Source: Streptomyces sp. NRRL F-2580 (GTDB lineage: Bacteria; Actinomycetota; Actinomycetes; Streptomycetales; Streptomycetaceae). Taken from it: DNA of 64,000 nucleotides. This document shows positions 53,962 to 62,471 of this stretch, one piece after another. The stretch's first letter is position 1, and each line of letters opens with the position of its first letter. Under the pieces are notes generated by a model. The model searched no databases, was not told the origin of the DNA, and worked only from the letters and a program-made list of their open reading frames with translations. Where the stretch lies: contig NZ_JOIR01000035.1 of assembly GCF_000720115.1 (NCBI RefSeq), positions 79,950 to 143,949 of the forward strand, read 5' to 3'. Position numbers and translations under genes: made by a program.

Positions 53962-54543
53962 TCAGCTCGCGGGATGCGCTCCGACGGCCTGCCGGTAGGC
54001 CACGTGCCCGCCCAGCGCTCCGGTGACGGCCACGGCGGCCAGCCCGCCCAGCGACCACAGCCGGCCCTTCGCCGCACGGCCGCGGAGCCGCGCGGTCAGG
54101 GACAGGGCGTAGCAGGTCACCGCGGCTGCGTTGGAGGCCGCGTGGGCCAGCCCGACCCGGGCCTGCTCCGGCGGCAGGTCGGCCCAGTCCGCCCAGCCGG
54201 CGATCGCCGCCGGGGCGACCCCGACCAGCCCGACGCCCGTGAGGGTGGTCGCCGCACGCTGCGCCCCCGGAACGACCTCCAGTACAGCGGCCGACAGCCA
54301 GCAGCCGATCGGCACCTGCACCAGTACGGGATGCAGGGGATGGCCCAGCGGCCTGCCCCGCAGCAAATCACGCATGCCGCCCAACGGGAGCGCGCGGATT
54401 CCCCGCTGCATCACCCTGATCGCCGGGTCGGCCACCGTCGTCCGCTCGATCCGGTCCAGGGACTTCAGCCAACATGCCGAGGCCGCACCGAGCGCCGAGG
54501 CGTGCCAGGCTGTCTTCGAGGTACCGGGAACGTGTGAGTTCAT
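53962..54543 (-). CDS. DUF2231 membrane protein
   Basis: 193 residues. GHPLHPVLVQVPIGCWLSAAVLEVVPG is the conserved DUF2231 opening helix; three more helices follow (TLTGVGLVGVAPAAIAGWADW, GLAHAASNAAAVTCYALSL, LGGLAAVAVTGALGGHVAY). The first 65 residues are cytoplasmic. No Rieske partner domain is present. It is last in a run of same-strand genes (CBS, P450, ADF-like). Confidence 0.85.
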   Translation of the reverse strand: MNSHVPGTSKTAWHASALGAASACWLKSLDRIERTTVADPAIRVMQRGIRALPLGGMRDLLRGRPLGHPLHPVLVQVPIGCWLSAAVLEVVPGAQRAATTLTGVGLVGVAPAAIAGWADWADLPPEQARVGLAHAASNAAAVTCYALSLTARLRGRAAKGRLWSLGGLAAVAVTGALGGHVAYRQAVGAHPAS

Positions 54544-54647
54544 ACCCGACGCCTACCCGGAGCCGCGCGGCCATCCCGCCGTGGCTCCGACTGCACCCGA
54601 ACGGACGCCGAACGGCCGGCCCGCCACCGACGCGGCCGTGGCGGGCG

Positions 54648-55079
54648 TCAGGTGCCGGGCTCCGCGGCCGAGATCGCCGCCAGGGCCGAGCCGGGGTCCT
54701 GTTCGACCGCGAGGTCGCCCAGGGTGACGACGCCGACGAGGTCGCCCTCCTCGGTTTCCACGGGCAGGCGCCGCAGCGCGTTCCGGCGCATGAGATCGAC
54801 GGCGTGGTCGACACCGTCGTCAGGCCGTACGGTGACCGGCGCGCTGCTGCAGACGGCCTGCACGGTCGTCTCCGCGGGGTCCCTGTTCTCGGCCATGGCA
54901 CGCACGACCAGGTCCCGGTCGGTCAGGATTCCGCGGAGCCGGCCCCCGTCGACGACGAGAACGTCGCCGATGTCGGCGTCCCGCATCACCCGCGCCACTT
55001 CCGCCAGCGACGTCGTCTTCTCGACGGCCACCGGATTCTTGGTCATCACCTCGTGGACACGACGGACACGTCGGGTCAT
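54648..55079 (-). CDS. Tandem CBS domain protein
   Basis: 143 residues, ATG with GGGAGGAG upstream. Two CBS units: VHEVMTKNPVAVEKTTSLAEVARVMRDADIGDVLVVDGGRLRGILTDRDLVVRAMA and VQAVCSSAPVTVRPDDGVDHAVDLMRRNALRRLPVETEEGDLVGVVTLGDLAVEQ. It probably binds adenosine ligands and senses energy state. It starts 29 bp after the P450 gene, so it is likely in that transcript. Confidence 0.93.
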   Translation of the reverse strand: MTRRVRRVHEVMTKNPVAVEKTTSLAEVARVMRDADIGDVLVVDGGRLRGILTDRDLVVRAMAENRDPAETTVQAVCSSAPVTVRPDDGVDHAVDLMRRNALRRLPVETEEGDLVGVVTLGDLAVEQDPGSALAAISAAEPGT

Positions 55080-55108
55080 GGCTCCTCCCACTGCTGGGCG
55101 CCGGTGGC

Positions 55109-56413
55109 TCAGGACTGGCGCTGGAACCGCCGGGCGCGGTGACTCCGCGGCTGATGTGCGACCTCCATGACGAAGCCGCTGCGGGGCCGGGTCGGAATCC
55201 GGCCCAGCGGGATGGACAGGTCCTGCTGGGGTACGGCGAAGTCCACATCGGCCAGGGCCGGCGCGAGCGCGGCGAGCAGGGAGACGGTGATGTCCTCGCC
55301 GGGGCAGCGGTGGCCGGTACGTGCGTCGCCTCCGCCCTGGGGGATCAGCAGGTCGCGGTCGGGCTCGTGCCCCAGGAAGCGCCCCGGGGCGAAGTGGTAC
55401 GGCCGCTCCCACAGATCCGGGTCGTGGTGGTGCCCGTACACGTCGAGGAGGAGGTGGGTCCCGGCGGGCATCTCGTGACCGTCGAGGGTGAGGTCGTCGA
55501 CGGCGACGCCTCCGATGAAGGGTACGAAGGGGTAGAAGCGCCGGACCTCGTGGGCGAAGGCCCGGGCGTACGCGGGCCCATCGGCACGCAGCTGTTCGCG
55601 CCCGCCTTGATGGCGGTGGAGGGCGTGGGCGGCGAAGACGGCGAACCACGCGATGGCCACGGTGGGACGGATGATGTTGAGCAGTTCGACGGCCGCCGTG
55701 TGCGGATCGAGCAGGGCGCCGTCCTGATCGCGGTGCCGCGCGACCGCCTCCAGCGGACTCCCGGTCACTGCCGCGTGCCGGGACGCGGCGAAGATTCCGT
55801 CCGGGTGCGGTCCGGTTGCGCGCAGGTCGATGACGGCGGCGGCGAGGGCCTGCTCCTGGCGGCGCCGGGCGTGTCGGGCCCGCAGCCGCCGGGGTCCGGC
55901 CCCGGCCGCGCCGTCGATCATGGTGACGCAATCCTCGGCGATCTCCCGGGCGGCGTCCTCCGGGACCGGCAGACCCACCCAGTCGCAGACCGCCCGCGTG
56001 AGCAGTACGGCCACCTCGTCGAAGAGGACCACCCGGCGGCCTTCCCAGCCCGTCACGGCTTCGCGCCAGCCGCGCTCGACGGTCTCCGCCAGGGCGGGGA
56101 TGGCGTCCGGTGACATGAGGAGGGAGACGAACAGCTCCTTGCGCACCCGGTGTGGCGGCCCGTCCAGGCCGTGCACCGCTCCCTCACCGAAGAGGGGGTC
56201 GAGCACCTGCGCGGGGAGGGCGCCGTGCCGCTGCACGTGGTTCGTGTCGTAGAACAGGTCGACGGCCGCGGGCCCGTGCAGCAGCGCGGCGGGACGGCCG
56301 AACAGGTGGGTGCGGACCACGGACGCACCGTGGTGGGCCCGGCGCAGGTCGGGACCCCATGCGTAGCCGTGGGCCAGCAGGGACAGGGTGCTGTCGGTCA
56401 AGAGAGCGGACAT
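55109..56413 (-). CDS. CYP152-type cytochrome P450 peroxygenase (OleT/BSbeta-like)
   Basis: 434 residues from ATG at 56413 (AGGTGG eight bases upstream; a GTG four codons earlier is possible). Heme loop GGGDARTGHRCPGED, Cys at about 370. Helix I carries LLNIIRPTVAIAWF: an Arg-Pro pair (about 249-250) replaces the usual acid-Thr pair. This is the mark of CYP152 enzymes, which use H2O2 and fatty acids directly. LFGEGAVHGLDGPPHRVRKELFVSLLM places a His (about 81) where OleT has His85 and BSbeta has Gln, so fatty acid decarboxylation to 1-alkenes is as plausible as alpha/beta-hydroxylation. It lies between the ADF-like and CBS genes. Confidence 0.88.
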   Translation of the reverse strand: MSALLTDSTLSLLAHGYAWGPDLRRAHHGASVVRTHLFGRPAALLHGPAAVDLFYDTNHVQRHGALPAQVLDPLFGEGAVHGLDGPPHRVRKELFVSLLMSPDAIPALAETVERGWREAVTGWEGRRVVLFDEVAVLLTRAVCDWVGLPVPEDAAREIAEDCVTMIDGAAGAGPRRLRARHARRRQEQALAAAVIDLRATGPHPDGIFAASRHAAVTGSPLEAVARHRDQDGALLDPHTAAVELLNIIRPTVAIAWFAVFAAHALHRHQGGREQLRADGPAYARAFAHEVRRFYPFVPFIGGVAVDDLTLDGHEMPAGTHLLLDVYGHHHDPDLWERPYHFAPGRFLGHEPDRDLLIPQGGGDARTGHRCPGEDITVSLLAALAPALADVDFAVPQQDLSIPLGRIPTRPRSGFVMEVAHQPRSHRARRFQRQS

Positions 56414-56475
56414 GTTCCGCACCACCTACCTGGTCACGATCACGGTCACGTTTACGCTCGTCTTCCCGGCCACGT

Positions 56476-56883
56476 TCAGACCGCCTGGGACGCGAGCTCG
56501 TTGTAGGACAGGCGGGACAGGTCCGTGGCCCGGACGGTGACCTGGATGCCGTCGAGAAGGTCCTGGAGGACGTGATCGGCGGAGGAGTAGGCGAGCTTGT
56601 GCGCAGGCAGCGCCGCGTCGGGGATCCAGAAGATCTTCACCAGGCCGCTCCTGCGGGCCCCGTCCGCTGCGGCGAAGTGCAGGTCGTACACGACGAACCT
56701 GGGCTCGTCGGCCGGCAGCGACGCCAGCATCTCCTCGTGTGTGAGGTTGGCCTGGCTCTCGACGACCACCGTCTCCAAGGCCTCGTCCAGCCGGTAGACG
56801 AGCGTGTTGATCTCCCGTTTGCTCTTCAGCTCCTGCAAGGCGCTCAGGCAGCTGTCATCCACGGTGACGGCCCGGCTGCTCAC
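56476..56883 (-). CDS. ADF/cofilin-like protein, 135 aa
   Basis: GTG at 56883 with GGAG six bases upstream is preferred over the ATG at 56916 because it gives the cofilin-like N-terminus SSRAVTVDDSCLSALQELKSKR. The whole protein follows the ADF/cofilin order: a Val/Tyr/Lys-type first strand (INTLVYRLDE), HEEMLASLPADEPRFVVYDLHF, DGARRSGLVKIFWIPDAALP, the long actin-binding helix AHKLAYSSADHVLQDLLDGI, then VTVRATDLSRLSYNEL. Lys96 takes the place of the yeast cofilin actin-binding Lys98; the partner Arg96 is Ala here. Length matches the family (about 140). There is no signal peptide or membrane helix. A role on a bacterial actin-like filament or, alternatively, on host actin is inference. Confidence 0.8.
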   Translation of the reverse strand: MSSRAVTVDDSCLSALQELKSKREINTLVYRLDEALETVVVESQANLTHEEMLASLPADEPRFVVYDLHFAAADGARRSGLVKIFWIPDAALPAHKLAYSSADHVLQDLLDGIQVTVRATDLSRLSYNELASQAV

Positions 56884-56935
56884 GGCGATCTCCGATCTCT
56901 CCGGGTGCGGTGTCATGTGCGCCCTGCGCCCTGGG

Positions 56936-57199
56936 TCAGCGGTCCCCGCTCTCCCCGGTGCGATCGTCTCCCTGCGGATGTTGCCGGACCTGTTCCTCCC
57001 GCCCGATCCCGGGGCTTTGCCGCTTGGCGGAATGGCCTGCGGCGCCGCGGCGACCCGACTCTCCCGAACGGCCGGACTCTCCCGTACGGCCGGTGACCGC
57101 CTCGTCCGCCGCCGCGCGGGCCTCGCGGTCCCCGCTCTCGCCGACGGCCTCCGACGGCGGGGTGGGCGCGCGGTGACGCCGCTGGCTGGGCTGACTCAT
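56936..57199 (-). CDS. Small hydrophilic protein, 87 aa
   Basis: ATG with GAGGAGG seven bases upstream. Very polar, disordered-looking sequence with RTGESGRSGESGRRG repeats and a second GESGDR at the C-terminus. It starts the run that leads into the ADF-like gene on the same strand (53 bp gap). No known domain. Confidence 0.55.
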   Translation of the reverse strand: MSQPSQRRHRAPTPPSEAVGESGDREARAAADEAVTGRTGESGRSGESGRRGAAGHSAKRQSPGIGREEQVRQHPQGDDRTGESGDR

Positions 57200-57284
57200 G
57201 TGGTACCTCCTCGATGCACCGGGCCCGTCTGCTCGCGATACTCGGGCCCGCTCGCGTCGTGCAGAACTCGGTCGTCGCGGGAGC

Positions 57285-57488
57285 TCAGTCGTCGTCCTGG
57301 GGGCTCACCCAGCGTGTGCCCTTCCCGCGCGACTTCTCGGGCTGCTGCGGGCGGTCGAGACGGCTGGCCTCGTCGGTGTCGGCGGCGGCCGTCTTCCCAT
57401 CATCGCGGCGGTCGGCGGCCGGCGCTTGTCTGTCCTGTTCCTGCCCGTGGTGCAGCGGGACTCCTCCCGCTCCGCCCTGCTCGTCCAT
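57285..57488 (-). CDS. Small hydrophilic protein, 67 aa
   Basis: ATG with GAGGAGG six bases upstream. Asp/Gln/Arg-rich and probably disordered: DEQGGAGGVPLHHGQEQDRQ, DRRDDGKTAAADTDEASRLD, ending WVSPQDDD. Similar in style to the next gene downstream; both are likely small intrinsically disordered stress-type proteins. Confidence 0.5.
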   Translation of the reverse strand: MDEQGGAGGVPLHHGQEQDRQAPAADRRDDGKTAAADTDEASRLDRPQQPEKSRGKGTRWVSPQDDD

Positions 57489-57628
57489 GTCCGTCCTCCT
57501 CGCTCCTGCTCCTCGAGCCGCTCCTGCCGCTCAAGCCTCCCTCCTGGCAGCTGCCCGGCCCCCGGTCGGCGAAACCCCGGCGCAGCCGCGGCCCACCGGG
57601 CCGGTGCCGTCCATCGGGCCGGTGCCCG

Positions 57629-58525
57629 TCACCGGACCGGCTGGTCGGCGGCCCAGGCCGGTACGGGCGCCGGAGGCAGCGACCACCGGACCAGCCCGAC
57701 CGCCGCGCGGGCCACGGGCCGGACCCACCACCGCTCCAGCGGGAGCCGCCGGGGCAGCCCCAGCTCCGCCCGGGCCCAGTCCGGCAGCAGTACGACCGCC
57801 CCCGCGGCCAGGGCCGCGTACGGCAGGCGCAGCGCCCACGGCAGCGGCGGGTGGCGCAGGATGAAGCGGGCCGCCTCCCTCGCTTCGGGGGTGCCGCGGA
57901 GCTGCGGCCGGTGCTCCTCGATGCGGGCGGCGAGTTCCGCGACGGTGCGCGGCGGGTCGCTGACGCCCAGTGCCGAACCGACCAGCGCCATGCCGGCCAC
58001 GTACGCGTCCTGATCCGGGCCGCTCAGCGGTCGGGTGCCGTAGTGCTGGTGGGAGCGCAGGAAACAGCTCAGCTCGGCGTCGTGCACCCATGCGAGGAGG
58101 GCCGGATCCGTGGCCGCGTACGGCTCACCCCCGGGAGCCCGCCCGCGGACCGTCCTGTGCACCGCGATGACCCGGTCGACCGCCCGTTGGGCGTCGTCGG
58201 CCGTGCCGAAGGTGGTGAAGGCGAGGAAGGTGCTGATGCTCTGCAGCCTGCCCCAGGGGTCTTCCCGGTAGGCGGAGTGCCGGGCCACGGCGGCCATCGC
58301 CAGGGGGTGCAGGGACTGCAGGAGGAGGGCGCTGATCCCGCCGACGAACAGGGCGGCGTCGCCGTGGACCCGGCGCACCGGGTGGTCCGGCCCGAACCAG
58401 CGCGGACCGGGCGTGAGGTGGATCCGGTCCCGGGTGGCCGGGCCGTCGGGCCCCGCCACCCGCAGGAAGAGCGCCTGGCCCAGCCGAGCACGGGCACCTG
58501 TGACGACCGTCCTCCACTGGCCCAT
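57629..58525 (-). CDS. MpaB-type oxygenase (DUF2236)
   Basis: 298 residues from ATG at 58525 (no Shine-Dalgarno sequence). GDAALFVGGISALLLQSLHPLAMAAVARHSAYREDPWGRLQSISTFLAFTTFGTADDAQRAVDRVIAVHRTVRG is the conserved heme-related core of the MpaB/latex-clearing-like oxygenase family, with the conserved His in the HP motif and HxxV segment. The latter half (ALLAWVHDAELSCFL) also fits. MpaB cleaves a prenyl chain in mycophenolate synthesis; bacterial relatives act on hydrophobic substrates. Positions 58526-58832 upstream hold no gene. Confidence 0.82.
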   Translation of the reverse strand: MGQWRTVVTGARARLGQALFLRVAGPDGPATRDRIHLTPGPRWFGPDHPVRRVHGDAALFVGGISALLLQSLHPLAMAAVARHSAYREDPWGRLQSISTFLAFTTFGTADDAQRAVDRVIAVHRTVRGRAPGGEPYAATDPALLAWVHDAELSCFLRSHQHYGTRPLSGPDQDAYVAGMALVGSALGVSDPPRTVAELAARIEEHRPQLRGTPEAREAARFILRHPPLPWALRLPYAALAAGAVVLLPDWARAELGLPRRLPLERWWVRPVARAAVGLVRWSLPPAPVPAWAADQPVR

Positions 58526-58832
58526 GAGTGAAGTATGCCCACGTATCGGCTCCACCGGCGGTCCGGCCGTTCCTCCGGTTGCGCCGGGCGTTGCCGCCGT
58601 GGTCCGCGGCCCGGGGGCGGCGGCTGAAGCGCCGTCGCCGGGGGTTCGCCGGCTGTTCCGTTCCGGCCGGGGCGGGCCGGGGGTCGGGGCGGCCGGGTGC
58701 CGTGGGGATCCTGGCGGCAGCCCGTCGTGCGACCGGCCGCTGCCGCGTGTCATCGGGGGAGGTGCCGCGCGGCAGCGGCCCGGTGCGAAAGCGCCTCACC
58801 CCCACGGTGCGGGCTTTCGTCATCCTCGCGTG

Positions 58833-59975
58833 TTACCCGTCGACGTCTTCGTAAACGCCCCCGGTTGACGGTGCGCGGCGCCTGGACGGCCCATCAGGTG
58901 AAACCCGTGCCGCGGGGCCGGGTGGCGGGGAGTCCGGCGCGGGGTTCCGGAGCGCGGGCCGGGACCACGGCGCGTCGATGCCGTCGGACTCCGGCCGCAG
59001 CCCGAGCTCGTGGAGCTGGTTGACCGCCGACATGGCGGTGAACATCGCGTTCGGGTTGGCGCCGCCGCCTCCCAGTTCGGCGGAACGATCCGCGAAGCCG
59101 GCCGTGAACGCGCTCGGCCGGACCTGCCCGCTCTCCCCGGTCAGCCCGAGTGCCGCCGCATGCAGCGCGGTGGCCCGCTCCAGCAGCCCGTCCAGGTAGG
59201 ACACGACCTCGGCGCCACGGCGCAGGGCGAAGGTGTGCCCGTCGGTGAGGACCGCGGCTTCCCCCTCCTCGAAGAGGACCGCGGCGGCGCCGAGGACGGT
59301 CTGGAGCTTGAGCTGGTCGGCGTCAGCCATCGCACCGCAGGGTCCGTTGCCCTCGTCGGACAGGTGGAGGACCCCGCAGTCCCGCAGGTGCACGATCACG
59401 TGTCCGGCGCAGTGACCCTGACTGCGCAGCACGCGGACCGCCCCGTCGGCGAAGGTCCAGCCGGTGAAGCGGAGCGACCCGATGCGAATTCGCTCCAGTG
59501 GCCGCTCCTCGTAGGTCCGGGTCGTCGCGCCGAAGGGCCGCATCGGCTGGAACAGCGACATCAATCTCTCGGCCAGTACGGACGGCGCGGGAAGTGGAGC
59601 GAACCCGACGATGCGGTCGAAGGACCGCACCCAGTACTGCGTCGGGTCCCGCATCTGGTCGAGGTCGAGGGCGGGGACGTAGTGCTCCACCGGCACGCCC
59701 AGCTCGTCGGCCAGGTCGTTGTTGGCGATGTGGTCGACGTGGCCGTGGGTGGTCAGCACGAGTGCCCGGGACCAGCTCCCGACCCGGTCCGTCGCCTTTC
59801 GCAGCGCCGTACGGAAGGTCGCCGTGACGCCGGTGTCGACCAGCACCAGGGTGTTGCCGACCCGGTGTACGAGGGCGTTGGCGACGTCCGGCTGATCGTG
59901 CTCGACGGACAGTTCCTGCCCGAGGACCAGCACGGTCCGATCGTCGATCTCGATGAGATCACCGAGCGCGGTCAT
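58833..59975 (-). CDS. Metallo-beta-lactamase-fold hydrolase
   Basis: 380 residues, GTG/ATG region at 59975. LVLVDTGVTATFRTALRK, then the metal motif LTTHGHVDHIANN, the second metal region RVLRSQGHCAGHVIVHL and LHLSDEGNGPCG show a complete binuclear zinc site. The C-terminal helical part (VSYLDGLLERATALHAAAL) is family-like; the last 50 residues are Pro/Ser/Arg-rich. Probably an alkyl-sulfatase-like or lactonase-like cytoplasmic hydrolase; substrate not identifiable. Confidence 0.85.
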   Translation of the reverse strand: MTALGDLIEIDDRTVLVLGQELSVEHDQPDVANALVHRVGNTLVLVDTGVTATFRTALRKATDRVGSWSRALVLTTHGHVDHIANNDLADELGVPVEHYVPALDLDQMRDPTQYWVRSFDRIVGFAPLPAPSVLAERLMSLFQPMRPFGATTRTYEERPLERIRIGSLRFTGWTFADGAVRVLRSQGHCAGHVIVHLRDCGVLHLSDEGNGPCGAMADADQLKLQTVLGAAAVLFEEGEAAVLTDGHTFALRRGAEVVSYLDGLLERATALHAAALGLTGESGQVRPSAFTAGFADRSAELGGGGANPNAMFTAMSAVNQLHELGLRPESDGIDAPWSRPALRNPAPDSPPPGPAARVSPDGPSRRRAPSTGGVYEDVDG

Positions 59976-60330
59976 GGATCCTCCCGCGGTCTCGTCCGGG
60001 TCCGGATCCGGGTTCGGGTCCGGCTCGCCTCGACGCTGGCGACCCCGCGTCTGCTGTCGACCCCGCGTCTCCTGTCGATCACGCGTCCCCTGCGAACGAG
60101 CCTACGCCGCGCCGCGCGTGGTGTCCGTAGCTGCCGAGATCAGCAGCGACGGGTCTGGTACGGCACCGGTGCGGACGGTGTCGGGCACCGGCGCAGGGCG
60201 ACCAGCAGGATCAAGCGCTTGCCGGTCACCGCCGCATTATGCGGCGGTGACCGCCTCGATGTCGCCCCCCGGAAGGCCGTCGGCCGGCCGCCTCCTCAGG
60301 CCCGGAACGCACCGGAAAGGGCCGCGTCGG
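59976..60330. other. 355-base intergenic region
   Basis: Contains three imperfect copies of ctgtcgaccccgcgtct-type repeats (60045-60095) and the terminator at 60223-60253. No protein-like frame was recognised. Confidence 0.5.
60223..60253 (-). terminator. Terminator hairpin after the acyltransferase gene
   Basis: 14-bp perfect stem cggtcaccgccgca / tgcggcggtgaccg with a 3-base loop (tta), about 80 bases past the acyltransferase stop. Confidence 0.7.
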
Positions 60331-61665
60331 CTAGGCCCCGGCAGGGGCACGGGCAGCGGTCGCAGCCGCGGCGGCTGCCGTGGGTACGGCTCGCGGCCAG
60401 CGCCGGTCCGCCGCCTTCTGCACGCGTTGGCCGAGGCGCTGCATCGGCATCTCGACCAGGCGGTACATCAGGTGGCTGATGGCCATGACCACGCCCAGGA
60501 AGATCGCCGTCCAGACGATCCGCCCGAGCGTCGAGGACGGTTGCGGGGGAACGCCCACCAACGGTTCGACGATGCGCAGCAGCGGGATGTGCAGCAGGTA
60601 CACCGAGAAGCTGATCGCGCCGAGCCACGTCAACACCTTCGGGAAGCGGCGCTCCCGGAGGAGGAAGCCGATGCCGAAGAGCACCCATGCGGCGAGGTAC
60701 GCGATCGACCAGGCCTTCCAGCCCGCGGACCAGGTCCGCTCCAGGGCCTCGCCGTGGTTGTACAGCCGGCCGACGATGACGCCTGCGACGACGACGAAAC
60801 CGCAGGAGAGCAGGGCCGGGACCCGGGCGAGCTGTCCGTGCTGCGCCCGGTACACGACGGTCCCGGCGAACATGGTCGCGAAGATCATCCAGGTCTCGAA
60901 GGCGGGGGCCCGGCTGTTCAGCGTGACCAGGACCAGGCCGACTCCCGCGAGCACCAGGGCGCCCGCCCCGGTCAGCACGCGCCTGCCGCTGAGCACGCCG
61001 GCGAGGCCCACGAGCACGATCGGCGTCACGATCAGCACGAGCTGCCGGGCCGAGCCGATCTCCGCGCTCACGAGCTGCGTGCCGACGGCCGTGCCGACCG
61101 CCAGCGCGACAGCCGCCAGACCCACCGCGATCGGCGCGCTGTGCCGGTGCAGGCCACGGGTGAACAGCGCGGTGACGAAGAAGTAGAAGACCATCTCGTA
61201 GCACAGCGTCCAGGTGACGTTCATGCCGTTGACGACGCCGAGCAGGTCCTGGAGCATCAGGCCGTTCGCGACCAGCGAGGCCAGGTCGTCGCCGGTGCGC
61301 AGCAGCGCGACCGAGCCGTCCCCGTCCGGCAGCATCATGATCGAGAGGACGAAGGCGGCGATCAGGGCCGGGTAGATCCGGAAGATCCGGCCGATCCAGA
61401 AGGCACGGACGTCCCCCCGTCGCTCCAGCGAAGCCGGGATGATGTAGCCGCTGACGATGAAGAAGAGCATGACGCCGAACAGGCCCATGTCGAAGTTGCG
61501 CCAGACCATGCCCCCGAAGGGCAGCATCCTGAGCACGTCGAAGTGGTGCAGGGCCACGACCAGAGCGGCGATGCCACGGAGCGCATCCAGCCAGCCGAGC
61601 CGGGCACCGGGTGCGACGGCCGGGGCGGCGGCCGTCAGCTGGGTGAGGGGGGATATGTGCTGCAC
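60331..61665 (-). CDS. Acyltransferase 3 family membrane protein
   Basis: 444 residues. RLGWLDALRGIAALVVALHHFDVL (conserved Arg and His of the family), FFIVSGYIIPASLERRG and WTLCYEMVFYFFVTALF identify Acyltransferase_3, with about ten helices. It O-acylates glycans, lipids or antibiotics. The GTG start at 61665 has no Shine-Dalgarno sequence, but TATCGT lies six bases upstream, so the transcript is probably leaderless. The C-terminus (AAAAAATAARAPAGA) is low complexity. Confidence 0.88.
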   Translation of the reverse strand: MQHISPLTQLTAAAPAVAPGARLGWLDALRGIAALVVALHHFDVLRMLPFGGMVWRNFDMGLFGVMLFFIVSGYIIPASLERRGDVRAFWIGRIFRIYPALIAAFVLSIMMLPDGDGSVALLRTGDDLASLVANGLMLQDLLGVVNGMNVTWTLCYEMVFYFFVTALFTRGLHRHSAPIAVGLAAVALAVGTAVGTQLVSAEIGSARQLVLIVTPIVLVGLAGVLSGRRVLTGAGALVLAGVGLVLVTLNSRAPAFETWMIFATMFAGTVVYRAQHGQLARVPALLSCGFVVVAGVIVGRLYNHGEALERTWSAGWKAWSIAYLAAWVLFGIGFLLRERRFPKVLTWLGAISFSVYLLHIPLLRIVEPLVGVPPQPSSTLGRIVWTAIFLGVVMAISHLMYRLVEMPMQRLGQRVQKAADRRWPRAVPTAAAAAATAARAPAGA

Positions 61666-61671
61666 GCGGGG

Positions 61672-61677
61672 ACGATA
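61672..61677 (-). promoter_or_regulatory. -10 element of a leaderless promoter
   Basis: TATCGT followed by six bases (ccccgc) and then the GTG start of the acyltransferase gene. The same TAnnnT-6-start geometry occurs before the genes at 1420 and 34676. Confidence 0.45.
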
Positions 61678-62005
61678 GCCGACTCTCGGGAGTGCCGCGT
61701 CGTCCGCGGATCGCCAGCGGTGGGTGGCATCCTCGAGCGGACCTCGCTCGTCGCCGTGCAGACGCAGGTGGACGGATACGACGCCCACGCACGCCGCCAC
61801 GGCGCCCCGGGGCTCGACGGCTGGCGCGAGGGCTCGTTGCCCGACGCGGCCGCGAGCGCGACGTGACGTCCCCATGGGAGGGCGACTGTGACGAGCATCG
61901 CCTGCCGGACGGTGGGTGCTCCGGCCCCCGGTAGCACCGGGGTACGCGCGGGGCGAGGATGGAAAGGCGGCCGCGGCTCCCGATTCGTCCCGTTAAGGAA
62001 GACTC
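61678..62005. other. 328 bases without a gene
   Basis: Frames here are antisense or shifted readings without protein-like character. Nothing recognised. Confidence 0.4.
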
Positions 62006-62332
62006 ATGAACCGTCGCACACGCCTCCTCGTCCTCGTCAGCCCGCTCGCGGCCATCACACTCGTCGCCGCCCCGACCGCCCTCGCGGCGGTCGCCCAGTC
62101 CCCGTCGGCCGCCGTCCCGGCCGCGACCTGTTCCACCTCCGGCCTCCTCGACAACGGGAAGGTGCACCTCTCCGGTGGCGGCTTCACCCCGGGCCCGGCC
62201 TACGTGTACGGATCGGCCGGCTTCGGCGGGACGGTCGACATCGCGGAGAACGGCGGCTTCCAGGTGATGAACGTGCCGCCCGGCCAATACAGCGTCCGGC
62301 AGGGTGGTGAATTGACCCAGTGCAGCAGCTGA
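62006..62332 (+). CDS. Small secreted protein, 108 aa
   Basis: ATG with GGAAG upstream. Signal peptide RRTRLLVLVSPLAAITLVAA, cleavage near TALA. The mature chain of about 80 residues (TCSTSGLLDNGKVHLSGGGFTPGPAYVYGSAGFGGTVDIAENGGFQVMNVPPGQYSVRQGG) reads like one Ig- or big-type beta domain with a Cys pair (TCSTS, TQCSS). Function unknown. Confidence 0.75.
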   Translation: MNRRTRLLVLVSPLAAITLVAAPTALAAVAQSPSAAVPAATCSTSGLLDNGKVHLSGGGFTPGPAYVYGSAGFGGTVDIAENGGFQVMNVPPGQYSVRQGGELTQCSS

Positions 62333-62471
62333 GAGGCCGTCGTCGGGCCGTCGCGATGGACGGTGCCGCCGAGGACCAGGGGCAGGACCAGGGGTAGGAC
62401 CAGGGCCAGGACCAGGCCGGGACCGGCAGGCGCTTGTTGGCACCCCCCAACACTGCCGGGAGAATGCGCAC

